Assembly: GCF_009909615.1 (NCBI RefSeq)
Contig: NZ_WWNE01000003.1
Location: 579,074-643,073 of the forward strand
From: Acidiluteibacter ferrifornacis
GTDB lineage: Bacteria; Bacteroidota; Bacteroidia; Flavobacteriales_E; Vicingaceae
Direction: 5' to 3'
DNA length: 64,000 bases
A model generated the notes under the pieces. The model had not been told where the DNA came from and searched no databases. It was given only the letters and a program-made list of their open reading frames with translations. A program made the translations under genes and the position numbers. Positions 1 to 7,772 of this stretch are shown piece after piece (the first letter of the stretch is position 1; each line of letters starts with the position of its first letter).

Positions 1-1
1 G

Positions 2-979
2 TTCATGTATCGTACGGGTAAAATGTATGATTTAAATATTACTTCATACTATGATGAACGTATGGATCCATACAAATCTACTGTGGCTGCTTGTGAGTTC
101 ATGACGGATATGTATAAAATGTATGGTGATTGGAACCTGGTTTTAGCAGCATATAATTCAGGAGCTGGAAATGTGAATAAAGCAATTAGAAGATCAGGTG
201 GAAAACGCGATTATTGGGAAATAATCAACTACTTACCACGTGAAACAAGAGGCTATGTTCCAGCTTTTATTGCGGTAAATTATATTATGAATTATTCGTT
301 GGAACATCAAATTTTTCCAACAAACCCACAATATACTTGTATCAAGTATGATACTGTAATGATAACTAAAGGTTTTACTTTTAAGGACTTGTCTACTTAT
401 ATCGACATGCCAGTTAAGGATATTGCTTATTTTAATCCGATGTATAAAGCAGAGTTGATTCCCACTTCGGATAAACCCCTTCCTCTTTGCCTTCCTTCTG
501 ATAAAATAGGATTGTATTTGACCAATGAAACTAATATTTATGCAGACCTACAACGTAAAGAGTTGGCAGATAGTATTGCAGATGTTAGAGAAGAAGAAAA
601 AATTGTAGAACAAAATATGGTGGTACACCGCGTTCGTAGTGGAGAGTATTTAGGTTCTATAGCTAATAAGTATAAAGTAAGTGTCAGTAATTTAATGGCT
701 TGGAATAATATGAGATCTACCCGATTAAATCCTGGTGATCGATTAACTATTTATACCTCAGGTGCTCCAGATTCTAAGCCTGTTACTACAGCTAGTGTTT
801 CAAAAAAAACAACTTCTGGGGAGTTTAAGTACCACGTCATTCAACCGGGGGATACTTTATGGGATATTGCTAAGAAATACAATGGTATAACAGTAAATGA
901 TTTAAAGCAAATGAATAATCATTTGAATTTTAAGCACCTTAAGCCTGGAATGAAAATAAAAGTTCCTGTGGCAAGCTAA
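2..979 (+). CDS. LysM-containing lytic transglycosylase, MltD-like, 5'-truncated by window edge
   Basis: This is the C-terminal part of a membrane-bound murein lytic transglycosylase of the MltD type, which cleaves peptidoglycan glycan strands in the periplasm. The reading frame is open to base 2 (a Phe codon precedes the first Met), so the gene starts outside the window and the catalytic Glu is not visible. The visible SLT-fold end has the family-typical stretch around residues 42-60 ([10 protein letters not shown]). Two LysM peptidoglycan-binding domains follow, at about residues 207-250 ([14 protein letters not shown]) and 276-321 ([14 protein letters not shown]), and the protein ends right after the second. 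The DUF4837 lipoprotein gene starts 5 bp downstream on the same strand, so the two are probably co-transcribed. I am sure of the family; the assignment to MltD rests on the SLT plus tandem LysM layout. Confidence 0.9.
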   Translation, partial: FMYRTGKMYDLNITSYYDERMDPYKSTVAACEFMTDMYKMYGDWNLVLAAYNSGAGNVNKAIRRSGGKRDYWEIINYLPRETRGYVPAFIAVNYIMNYSLEHQIFPTNPQYTCIKYDTVMITKGFTFKDLSTYIDMPVKDIAYFNPMYKAELIPTSDKPLPLCLPSDKIGLYLTNETNIYADLQRKELADSIADVREEEKIVEQNMVVHRVRSGEYLGSIANKYKVSVSNLMAWNNMRSTRLNPGDRLTIYTSGAPDSKPVTTASVSKKTTSGEFKYHVIQPGDTLWDIAKKYNGITVNDLKQMNNHLNFKHLKPGMKIKVPVAS

Positions 980-984
980 TTGGT

Positions 985-1989
985 ATGAAAAATATTATTT
1001 ACTTCTTCCTCTTTTTGTTAACCTTTTCTTTGGGTTCGTGCGTACTTGATAATAGCGAACGAACTTTACCTGCGAGTACAGGTAAATCTGGTGAACTTAT
1101 AATTGTTTTAGATACGATCTATGCCAATGGGCTAACTGGCGAAGCTTTGGAGCAAGTTTTTCTCGAGGATGTTTATGGTGTTCCTCGTAGTGAGCCTATT
1201 TTTAGTGTAGTTACAGTACCTCATAAAGGATTTACGAGTATGTTACAAACAGTGCGTAATATACTTGAACTGGATATTAATTCCGCCAATAAAACACAAA
1301 TAGAAATAAAAGAAGATGTTTGGGCTCAGGATCAAATGATAGTTACGATATCTGCTCCAAATGATAAAAGTGCTGCAGCTATTTTATCAAAGAATAAGGA
1401 TAAACTTCAGAAGCTGTTTAATGAAGCAGAATTACGACGCTCGAAGCTTCAATTAGAAAAGGGTGTTGATCTTGATGAGTCTAACAAATTGTTAGAAAAA
1501 CATGGGTTCTCATTAAAGGTTCCTTCAGAGTTTTTTGTTTCAATGGATTCTAGTGATTTCTTTTTCGTACGAAAAAATAGAGTTGTTGGGGAGCATCAAA
1601 TTCTACAAGGTGTTATGGTTTATAGTTATTCTTACAATAATGATAGCGCCTTTGTACCAAAAGTGATTGTAGATTCTATGGAGACATTTATCTACAATGT
1701 AAAAGGGCAACCAAAAGGAAATATGGCTGTAGAGTTGCAGTATCCTGTTTTAAAAGAAGAAATTAATTTTAAAGAAAAGTACGCTATAAAGCTTTCAGGC
1801 TTGTGGAAAATGGAAGGAATATTCATGGGAGGCTCTTTTATTAATTATACTTTTTTAGATTCTAAAGAAGAAAGAGTGGTTAATATATATGGCTTTGTTT
1901 ATGCCCCTAAATTTAATCATAGAGAGTATTTAAGAGAACTTGAAGCGTTATTCACCACTTACCATGAAAAAGCTAATATTACCCCTTAA
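985..1989 (+). CDS. DUF4837 family lipoprotein
   Basis: A 334-residue predicted lipoprotein. The N-terminus is a hydrophobic signal ending in a lipobox-like LGSC at about residue 19, so the mature protein should be lipid-anchored in the envelope. The body (SGELIIVLD near the N-terminus, then a mixed alpha/beta pattern without membrane segments) matches the Bacteroidota-specific DUF4837 family as I know it. The function of that family is unknown. It follows the LysM transglycosylase by 5 bp, and its last 26 bp overlap the start of the next gene, so it is probably part of a four-gene operon. A peptidoglycan or envelope role is only an inference from the neighbours. Confidence 0.85.
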   Translation: MKNIIYFFLFLLTFSLGSCVLDNSERTLPASTGKSGELIIVLDTIYANGLTGEALEQVFLEDVYGVPRSEPIFSVVTVPHKGFTSMLQTVRNILELDINSANKTQIEIKEDVWAQDQMIVTISAPNDKSAAAILSKNKDKLQKLFNEAELRRSKLQLEKGVDLDESNKLLEKHGFSLKVPSEFFVSMDSSDFFFVRKNRVVGEHQILQGVMVYSYSYNNDSAFVPKVIVDSMETFIYNVKGQPKGNMAVELQYPVLKEEINFKEKYAIKLSGLWKMEGIFMGGSFINYTFLDSKEERVVNIYGFVYAPKFNHREYLRELEALFTTYHEKANITP

Positions 1990-2533
1990 AACGCTTCTAT
2001 TCGTTTTTATTTTTAACTGCATTCTTCACACTTCAACTGTAAAAGCTCAAACAGATAGTAGTATAACACCCGTTTGCTATTTGGTAAATGTGGGAGCTAC
2101 TTATTCTTTTGTTGGTTACAGTACCTATGCTACTTTTGGTGTAAACTTGAAAAGACATCAATTTTACCTCGGAATAAGAAATGTACTTTCTAAAAGCTAT
2201 TTATATTACACAGGCCCTATCGGAGGAAAATTAGGTTGGAATTATGTTATTTCAGAGAATAAAAAAACTAGGTCTTTTGTTAACATCGATTACCAGAATT
2301 CATACAATAGAGCATATAATCCTAGAAGTATCTTTAAAGATAAACTGAATAGTGTACATGAGATATTTTTAAGCAATGGTCTTGACTATAAAATTTCTGA
2401 TCGAATTAGAATAGGTGAGAAAATGGGAGTTGGGATGTTTCGTGAAATTTTGAATAATCTCAGTTTAGGAGTAAAGCAGAAAAACTTTGGATTTAATTTA
2501 TTCATAGATCTACATGTTCATTATGAGTTTTAA
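1964..2533 (+). CDS. Secreted protein of unknown function, possible small outer-membrane beta-barrel
   Basis: A 189-residue protein with a classical Sec signal peptide (MKKLILPLKTLLFVFIFN..., cleavage after about residue 28, VKA). I chose the ATG at 1964 over the TTG at 1940 because it puts the Lys-Lys n-region directly at the start. The mature part has alternating hydrophobic/aromatic strands (YSFVGYSTYATFGVNL, FGFNLFIDLHVHYEF) and ends in Phe, as outer-membrane barrels often do. I do not recognise a specific family. It overlaps the preceding lipoprotein gene by 26 bp and the following gene by about 20 bp, indicating translational coupling. Confidence 0.7.
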   Translation: MKKLILPLKTLLFVFIFNCILHTSTVKAQTDSSITPVCYLVNVGATYSFVGYSTYATFGVNLKRHQFYLGIRNVLSKSYLYYTGPIGGKLGWNYVISENKKTRSFVNIDYQNSYNRAYNPRSIFKDKLNSVHEIFLSNGLDYKISDRIRIGEKMGVGMFREILNNLSLGVKQKNFGFNLFIDLHVHYEF

Positions 2534-3398
2534 TAGCATAAAATACCTATCTGTTTTATTTGTCAGTTTCTGCTTTTTAAGTTGTGAAAAATTGGATGAT
2601 TTTGAAATTGACAATTTAAATGGTAATCAAGTAGGTATTATAGGTCATGGGGGTACTGGATTTGTAAATGCGGATAATTTGGTACCTGATAATTCATATC
2701 GGGCAATTAGAAGGGCCGTAAATGGTTTTGGAATTGAGGGCGTCGAGGTCGATGTTCAAATGAGTAGTGATGGTGAATTGTTTCTCTATCATGATTTACA
2801 ATTACAATCAAAAACAAATTGTCAAGGCGAGATTAGACAGCGATTAAGCAGTGATTTGGATGATTGTAGTTATCGAACGAACTCATCTCGCTTTTTCGAA
2901 GATTTGTATTTACCTCGGTTAGACATAGTAATCAATGAATTTAAGCACTATACGCTTAAGCCATTATTCTTTCTTGATATGCGCGTTTATTTTGTAAAAA
3001 ATACTTCATTTACAGATAGCTTGATGAATGAAATGGCCATTAGAGTTACTAATTTGATACATAAATACGATGGTTATAATTGGATTTATGTTGAGTCTGT
3101 AAATTTAGACTTTTTGAGAAAGGTAAAAGATTATAATTCAAAAGTGCAATTATTGTATGATGGAAACATTACGACTGAAAGCGTTAGTAAAGTATTAGAA
3201 ATAGGAGGAAAAGGAATTGTGGCAAACTATGAGAAGACCTCTAAAGAGCAAGTTAAATTGGCTCATGATAATGGGCTACAAGTAAGTGTTTTTGATATTA
3301 AATCTCGAGGATCTCATATTAAGGCCATTAAAAATAATGTGGATTTTATCCAAACGGATAATGTGGAGTTATTGATGAATATTTTAAATAGACGCTAA
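2514..3398 (+). CDS. Glycerophosphodiester phosphodiesterase-like lipoprotein
   Basis: A 294-residue predicted lipoprotein (lipobox LSC at about residues 22-24) with a GDPD-type TIM-barrel. Family features visible are the metal/catalytic cluster EVDVQMSSDG...LYHD at about residues 80-95 and a C-terminal 'VDFIQTDN' like the closing strand of GDPDs. It would hydrolyse glycerophosphodiesters at the cell surface or in the periplasm. One oddity is that the first motif, normally His-Arg-Gly, reads IGHGGTG, so the Arg is missing, and the usual LEIK strand reads FLDMRV. The substrate may therefore differ. The start could be the ATG at 2514 or the one at 2523. The gene converges on recO, with the two stop codons overlapping. 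Confidence 0.8.
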   Translation: MFIMSFNSIKYLSVLFVSFCFLSCEKLDDFEIDNLNGNQVGIIGHGGTGFVNADNLVPDNSYRAIRRAVNGFGIEGVEVDVQMSSDGELFLYHDLQLQSKTNCQGEIRQRLSSDLDDCSYRTNSSRFFEDLYLPRLDIVINEFKHYTLKPLFFLDMRVYFVKNTSFTDSLMNEMAIRVTNLIHKYDGYNWIYVESVNLDFLRKVKDYNSKVQLLYDGNITTESVSKVLEIGGKGIVANYEKTSKEQVKLAHDNGLQVSVFDIKSRGSHIKAIKNNVDFIQTDNVELLMNILNRR

Positions 3399-4108
3399 TC
3401 AGAAAAGATTGATTCTAAGACATCAATAGATTTTAAATCCTTGAATCCGTCAAGATGAAATTGATAAAAAGCGATTAGATCGTTTAGTAAACTTCTTCTA
3501 TCTTGTACATTTAATTTTATTTCTCTGTTGTTTTCTATATTACTTTTAGTAAAGAGGTAAAGAATTTCAGAGAGTCTGTTATTCATTATATTTGAAGCTT
3601 TGTTGGTCCTTTCGAAGTGACCTTCTTCTATATTAAATATAGCTCCTTTTATATATATTCCTTGTGGGTAGAACCCAAAGTATTTGGTTAGTTCTATGAT
3701 AAAATAGAGATGAAAATTGGAATTAAAATCAATACTTTCATCAAAATATTGTAAATGAACCTCAATAAATTCGTACAAATCCACATTAGCGCTTTCTTCC
3801 TTTACTGTGGAATGCAGTAGTTCTTGAAGAAATTGAATAACAGATGTTTTGTATATATTAGTTTGAATGGTTTTAAAATGATAATAGTTTTTTGAGTTTT
3901 TAATTCGTGGCATTTGATTGTTTCCTTTCTGGTAGGTTTCAATTTCTATCATATTTAATGCCTGAAAGGAAGCTTTTGTATTACTTTTTTTACCAATGGA
4001 TACTATGTATGATCTTAATCCAAAATCTTTTGTAAATAGTTTTATAATTAGACTCTTATCGGTGTATTTCGTCGTCTTAAGAACAATCGCTTGTGTTTTT
4101 AAATTCAT
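3395..4108 (-). CDS. recO: DNA repair protein RecO
   Basis: RecO, a recombination mediator that helps load RecA onto SSB-coated single-stranded DNA in the RecFOR pathway. The length (237 residues) is normal. The N-terminus shows the family OB-fold opening: KTQAIVLKTTKYTDKSLI, then an FGLRSYIVSIGKK-like strand. The remainder is the helical C-terminal domain; I see no zinc-binding cysteines, as is usual in Bacteroidota RecO. The start codon abuts the porZ stop codon with no gap, so it is probably translated from the porZ transcript. The 3' end overlaps the convergent GDPD gene by 4 bp. Confidence 0.92.
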   Translation of the reverse strand: MNLKTQAIVLKTTKYTDKSLIIKLFTKDFGLRSYIVSIGKKSNTKASFQALNMIEIETYQKGNNQMPRIKNSKNYYHFKTIQTNIYKTSVIQFLQELLHSTVKEESANVDLYEFIEVHLQYFDESIDFNSNFHLYFIIELTKYFGFYPQGIYIKGAIFNIEEGHFERTNKASNIMNNRLSEILYLFTKSNIENNREIKLNVQDRRSLLNDLIAFYQFHLDGFKDLKSIDVLESIFSD

Positions 4109-6433
4109 TTAATTAATAAACAATATCTTACCAACATTTGTCTTTAAATTGCCGTTTCCATCTCCAGAACTACTGAATACCAAATATACTCCAGTTGCTG
4201 CTCTATCTCCATTGATAGTATTTCCATCCCAAATAGCCTGACCACCCAAGGACTTCATTTCTCTAACTAACTTTCCATTTATATCTGTTATTTTTACTAT
4301 GGATCCATTAACTAATCCACGGATAGCAATTGGTCCACTATATTCAGGTCTAACTGGGTTGGGATATATTTCTACTTGTTCAAAATCATTAAAACCGTTG
4401 GTTGCATCTCCCTTATATGATACAATTCCATCTTCTGTAGCAAAGAATATTTCTCCGTTAATATCATCAATTGCTAACCCAAACACATTGTTTGAAATAA
4501 GAGGGCTATTGTTAATAGTAAAATGTAGAATTTCTTCTGATCCGTCTTCCGATAGTAAGTAAACACCTTGTCCTTCTGTTGCAATCCACTTTCTATTTGC
4601 GCCATCTATTTTAATGTCAGATATTTTTATTGCTTCAAGTAATATTTCAACATCCGCTCCCTGTTGAATTAGTATCCGTTGTGCATTCTTATTGCCTTCA
4701 AATACTCCATCTGGGTTATAGAATACGGCCAATCCGTCATCTGTCCCAATCCATATTTCTCCATCTTGATCTACGGCACCTACTAATCCCCTAGCTCCGG
4801 GGATATTTCCATTCTCAGTTGCAGATGTTAATAATAATTTTCTATCATCACTTAAATCTTCTATCGTCCCATTATCATCGAATACAAAAATCTCTAGGGT
4901 AGAACCTACTCTCGGTATAAGTACCCATTTTATTCCTGCATTCGAAATGAGTATGTCTCCTACAGATTTTGCAGAGGAAATGTCTTCTGGGAATCCAAAG
5001 TTATACCAATCCCCATTTGCTTTTTTCACGGAAATTAATGTGTCGGTATAGGTATGCGAGACCCATAGGTTACCATTAGCATCGTATGTGCTACCTCCTA
5101 TTCCAAACCAACTATAAGCAGTCCTTGAAGGTACTCTAGAATTGGAACTGTCATATACATTAACTACTCTATCGTCAAGTAATTCTATTAATCCTCCACC
5201 CCAACTACCAATAAATGCATTATTTTTATTAGCAGGATTTATTGTAATATTCAGTAAGTCAAAAGTCCCGTTGAGTTTCGATTCATTTTCTGGTACAAGA
5301 TAGTTCCATGTCCCAGAGTTATAAATACTTATTTCGGGATATTTATATAGATTATTGTATGCAGAGTTGTATCCACCTTGGACTGCATATACTTTTCCTC
5401 CATTTGCCTCTAGCTTAAAGACATTTTTAATACGTGGACCATTTGCACTGTACGTTGAATAGTTATTATTATTTTGTCTGACTAAGCCAATATCAAGGTC
5501 TGCATACCATAGGTTATTTGTTTCATTATCAATAGCAACGTACGAGGGGTTAAAATTTGAGATACCATTGTAATTGTATACAGTATCTATCATTTCATGG
5601 TTGGAATTCATTTTTGCTACTTCTCTGTTAGATATAAAATAGGCATGGTCTTTTATAGCTATTACATCTTTAGTTTCATCTTTTTGAAAACCCTTATATT
5701 GTGTCCATTTACTACCTTTTTTTATATAGATGCTATCAGAGATATTTGATATTTTCTTTGAAATTGCAATGATGTTGTTTTCAAATTTTTCAATTGATCT
5801 GTATTCAAACCGTGATATATCAGGTATTAATTTCCAGTTTCTGTAATCAGTTAAATTAAGTTTTGTCGAGGCGTATTTTACACCATTTTTTGTTGCTGCG
5901 TAAATAGTGTCTCTCAATACTGTTACATCAAATACTTCGTCGTATGTTCCATTATTTCCTACTATATATGAGTCTGATATTTCTCTCTTGTTGGTATTTA
6001 CTTTTACTATTCCGAATCCTGTCGATAAATAGATATATTCTTGATCTACAAATAAATTATTAATGGTTTTGTTTGGAATGGTAAGGTTATTTTTTAGGAA
6101 TGGAATATTAAAAATGGATTCATTTTTAAATAAATCAATATTTCCATTTGTGTAACCTATCACCAAGGTTTGGGATTGTTCATTATATGCCAATGAATTT
6201 ATTCCAACATCTGAAAGTCCATTGACTTTGCTTTTTCTATTGACAGAATTATCATTTTTATCAATGTAAAATATAGCTGAACCCGTACTACAATATATTT
6301 TACCTCCCCCAATTGCTACTACCTCTCCACTACTGTATGGTAAATGATCTGTCCAGGAGCCCAAAGGTTTGTCTTGTGCGATTCCATTTAATATGAATAA
6401 TGTTGGGAGTATTGCGGTTACAATTTTTTTCAT
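4109..6433 (-). CDS. porZ: PorZ-like type IX secretion accessory protein (beta-propeller, C-terminal sorting domain)
   Basis: A 774-residue secreted protein. A Sec signal (to about residue 19, IAQ) is followed by the PorZ N-terminal domain: WTDHLPYSSGEVVAIGGG, then NGLSDVGINSLAYNEQ and a GNIDLF-type strand. Next come two-component-regulator-style beta-propeller blades (repeated W-G/I-T.D GL patterns, e.g. DGEIWIGTDDGLAVF, KWIATEGQGVYLL). The C-terminus has a T9SS type A sorting-like domain (VEIYPNPVRPEY ... ATGVYLVFSSSG). In Porphyromonas, PorZ is part of the cell-surface attachment complex that processes and LPS-anchors T9SS cargo. Direct linkage to recO (0 bp) is the arrangement I know from other Bacteroidota. 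It is transcribed divergently from tRNA-Arg. Confidence 0.87.
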   Translation of the reverse strand: MKKIVTAILPTLFILNGIAQDKPLGSWTDHLPYSSGEVVAIGGGKIYCSTGSAIFYIDKNDNSVNRKSKVNGLSDVGINSLAYNEQSQTLVIGYTNGNIDLFKNESIFNIPFLKNNLTIPNKTINNLFVDQEYIYLSTGFGIVKVNTNKREISDSYIVGNNGTYDEVFDVTVLRDTIYAATKNGVKYASTKLNLTDYRNWKLIPDISRFEYRSIEKFENNIIAISKKISNISDSIYIKKGSKWTQYKGFQKDETKDVIAIKDHAYFISNREVAKMNSNHEMIDTVYNYNGISNFNPSYVAIDNETNNLWYADLDIGLVRQNNNNYSTYSANGPRIKNVFKLEANGGKVYAVQGGYNSAYNNLYKYPEISIYNSGTWNYLVPENESKLNGTFDLLNITINPANKNNAFIGSWGGGLIELLDDRVVNVYDSSNSRVPSRTAYSWFGIGGSTYDANGNLWVSHTYTDTLISVKKANGDWYNFGFPEDISSAKSVGDILISNAGIKWVLIPRVGSTLEIFVFDDNGTIEDLSDDRKLLLTSATENGNIPGARGLVGAVDQDGEIWIGTDDGLAVFYNPDGVFEGNKNAQRILIQQGADVEILLEAIKISDIKIDGANRKWIATEGQGVYLLSEDGSEEILHFTINNSPLISNNVFGLAIDDINGEIFFATEDGIVSYKGDATNGFNDFEQVEIYPNPVRPEYSGPIAIRGLVNGSIVKITDINGKLVREMKSLGGQAIWDGNTINGDRAATGVYLVFSSSGDGNGNLKTNVGKILFIN

Positions 6434-6496
6434 TTTGGTTTAAATTTGGTGTTAATATAACTAAACACGTGATAAATTTATTGTCTAAAATTAGTT

Positions 6497-6504
6497 TATA
6501 TTTG
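6497..6504 (+). promoter_or_regulatory. Bacteroidota -7 promoter element upstream of tRNA-Arg
   Basis: TATATTTG followed by CAG matches the TAnnTTTG -7 consensus of the Bacteroidota primary sigma factor. It lies 11 bp before the first base of the tRNA, the right distance for a start just upstream of the mature 5' end. A convincing -33 TTG at the expected spacing is not obvious. Confidence 0.6.
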
Positions 6505-6515
6505 CAGCCGCTTTT

Positions 6516-6589
6516 GGCCCCGTAGTTCAACTGAATAGAATATCAGATTTCGGCTCTGACGGTTGCAGGTTTGAATCCTGCCGGGGTCA
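6516..6589 (+). tRNA. tRNA-Arg (anticodon TCG)
   Basis: The full cloverleaf can be folded by eye. The acceptor stem is GGCCCCG pairing with CGGGGTC (one G-T wobble), the D-stem GTTC/GAAT, and the anticodon stem TCAGA/TCTGA with loop TTTCGGC, giving anticodon TCG at 6550-6552. The variable loop has 5 nt, and the T-stem is GCAGG/CCTGC with loop TTTGAAT. The discriminator is A and CCA is not encoded. Anticodon UCG reads CGA (and, if unmodified at U34, other CGN) arginine codons. A strong terminator follows 9 bp later, so this is a single-gene transcription unit. Confidence 0.95.
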
Positions 6590-6598
6590 CATGTTATA

Positions 6599-6630
6599 AG
6601 CCATCCTAGTTTGATTAGGATGGCTTTTTT
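6599..6630 (+). terminator. Intrinsic terminator after tRNA-Arg
   Basis: A perfect 10-bp stem (AGCCATCCTA / TAGGATGGCT) with a 7-nt loop is followed by a run of six T. It sits 9 bp after the tRNA. The following ~230 bp to the methyltransferase gene end (6631-6859) hold no recognisable feature. Confidence 0.9.
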
Positions 6631-6859
6631 AATTTTAGTAGTGAGTATTAAAAATGTTGACTTCTATCTTCCAGATATACTTTAGGATTCTTCCATGAAT
6701 GGATTTTAATCTAATTTTAGTTGGTGAAAGTTTTTTATTTATTAAGTGCTGTAAACCAAATACATAATACCTTATACTATAGACTGGTTTTAATGGCATT
6801 TCTCTATGTTGCTGGACACTACATTCATTTTATAATTAAATGTTCTTAAATGCGTTTAT

Positions 6860-7744
6860 TTAAGGTTGTATTTCAATTTTGTAGATTAGACTTGAATAAT
6901 TCATGGTTTTACTACCTAATTTATTAGATTTCCATCCATTTTTAAAAGATCTCCATAAATTAGGTTTTCCATTTTTATACTTTTCACTTAACATACTAAC
7001 ATAAAAAGAATCAAATTTCATCGGAATAATTTGTTTCACCACCAGTCCATTTTTTTTCATCAGATTATTCATATCGTTTTTTGAAAAGTGATAAAGGTGT
7101 CTGGGGACATCATAGGCAGCCCAATGTTCTTTATAGTATTCCGCATCAAATGATTCTAAATTTGGAACAGCAATATATATTGATCCATTATTTTTCAAGA
7201 TTCTTTTGAGTTCTTTTACTCGATCATCTAGATGATAAACATGTTCTAGAACGTGCCACATGGTAATAACATCTACAGTATTGCTTTCAATTGTTTGTAG
7301 TCTTTTTTCATCTGAAATTTGTAGGTCATAGTTTTTTTGACCAAAAGTTCTTGCACTTGCATCAGGTTCTATTCCTTCTGTTGACCATCCTTTTTGTTGT
7401 GCATGGTGTAGAAATTCTCCTGTACCACATCCGATATCCAATAATAATCCTTTAGTTCTTCCCGATGAAATAAGTTTCTCTTTTTGATTTAATGTGATAT
7501 TACGAACAGTTTGGTAAACCTTATTAATTAGTCCTTTTTTTGTATTACTATGGGAAATATACTCTTCAGATTTATAATATTCACCAATTTGGCTTTCTTC
7601 TGGTATTGGATTCGTAAACCTAAAGTTGCAATTGTCACAGTTGACAATATTGTAATTTTCTTTACTTACAGTGTAATCTTTTGCAATTAAAAAAGGAGAG
7701 AATTTCTCTCCTTTACATATAGGGCATTGTGTTCTTTTATACAT
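6860..7744 (-). CDS. Class I SAM-dependent methyltransferase with N-terminal zinc ribbon
   Basis: A 294-residue methyltransferase. Two CxxC pairs (residues 7-10 CPIC and 36-39 CDNC) form an N-terminal zinc ribbon. The Rossmann-fold methyltransferase domain starts with the SAM-binding motif I LLLDIGCGTGEF at about residues 100-112; later come DVITMWHVLEHV and a LYHFSKND segment, as in UbiG-like (Methyltransf_23) proteins. The substrate is unknown. I start it at the ATG at 7744: the in-frame upstream ATG at 7771 would only add the peptide MFHVKQ, which is the translation of a parS palindrome rather than protein. It follows mnmG on the same strand, separated by about 28 bp that contain this parS. 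Confidence 0.85.
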   Translation of the reverse strand: MYKRTQCPICKGEKFSPFLIAKDYTVSKENYNIVNCDNCNFRFTNPIPEESQIGEYYKSEEYISHSNTKKGLINKVYQTVRNITLNQKEKLISSGRTKGLLLDIGCGTGEFLHHAQQKGWSTEGIEPDASARTFGQKNYDLQISDEKRLQTIESNTVDVITMWHVLEHVYHLDDRVKELKRILKNNGSIYIAVPNLESFDAEYYKEHWAAYDVPRHLYHFSKNDMNNLMKKNGLVVKQIIPMKFDSFYVSMLSEKYKNGKPNLWRSFKNGWKSNKLGSKTMNYSSLIYKIEIQP

Positions 7745-7754
7745 TTTTTTGTTT

Positions 7755-7770
7755 TGTTTCACGTGGAACA
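7755..7770. promoter_or_regulatory. parS-like ParB binding site 1
   Basis: TGTTTCACGTGGAACA is a 16-bp near-palindrome that matches the widely conserved chromosomal parS sequence exactly. It occupies nearly the whole gap between the mnmG stop codon and the methyltransferase start, 10 bp upstream of the latter's ATG. ParB nucleates here and spreads to help segregate the origin region. Confidence 0.85.
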
Positions 7771-7772
7771 AA

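Noticed and set aside
4299..4562. Plus-strand frame inside porZ
   Set aside because: A shadow of the porZ sorting-domain coding strand with no independent support.
6465..6475. CACGTG core upstream of porZ as a third parS
   Set aside because: Flanks do not match TGTT...AACA; only the 6-bp core is shared.
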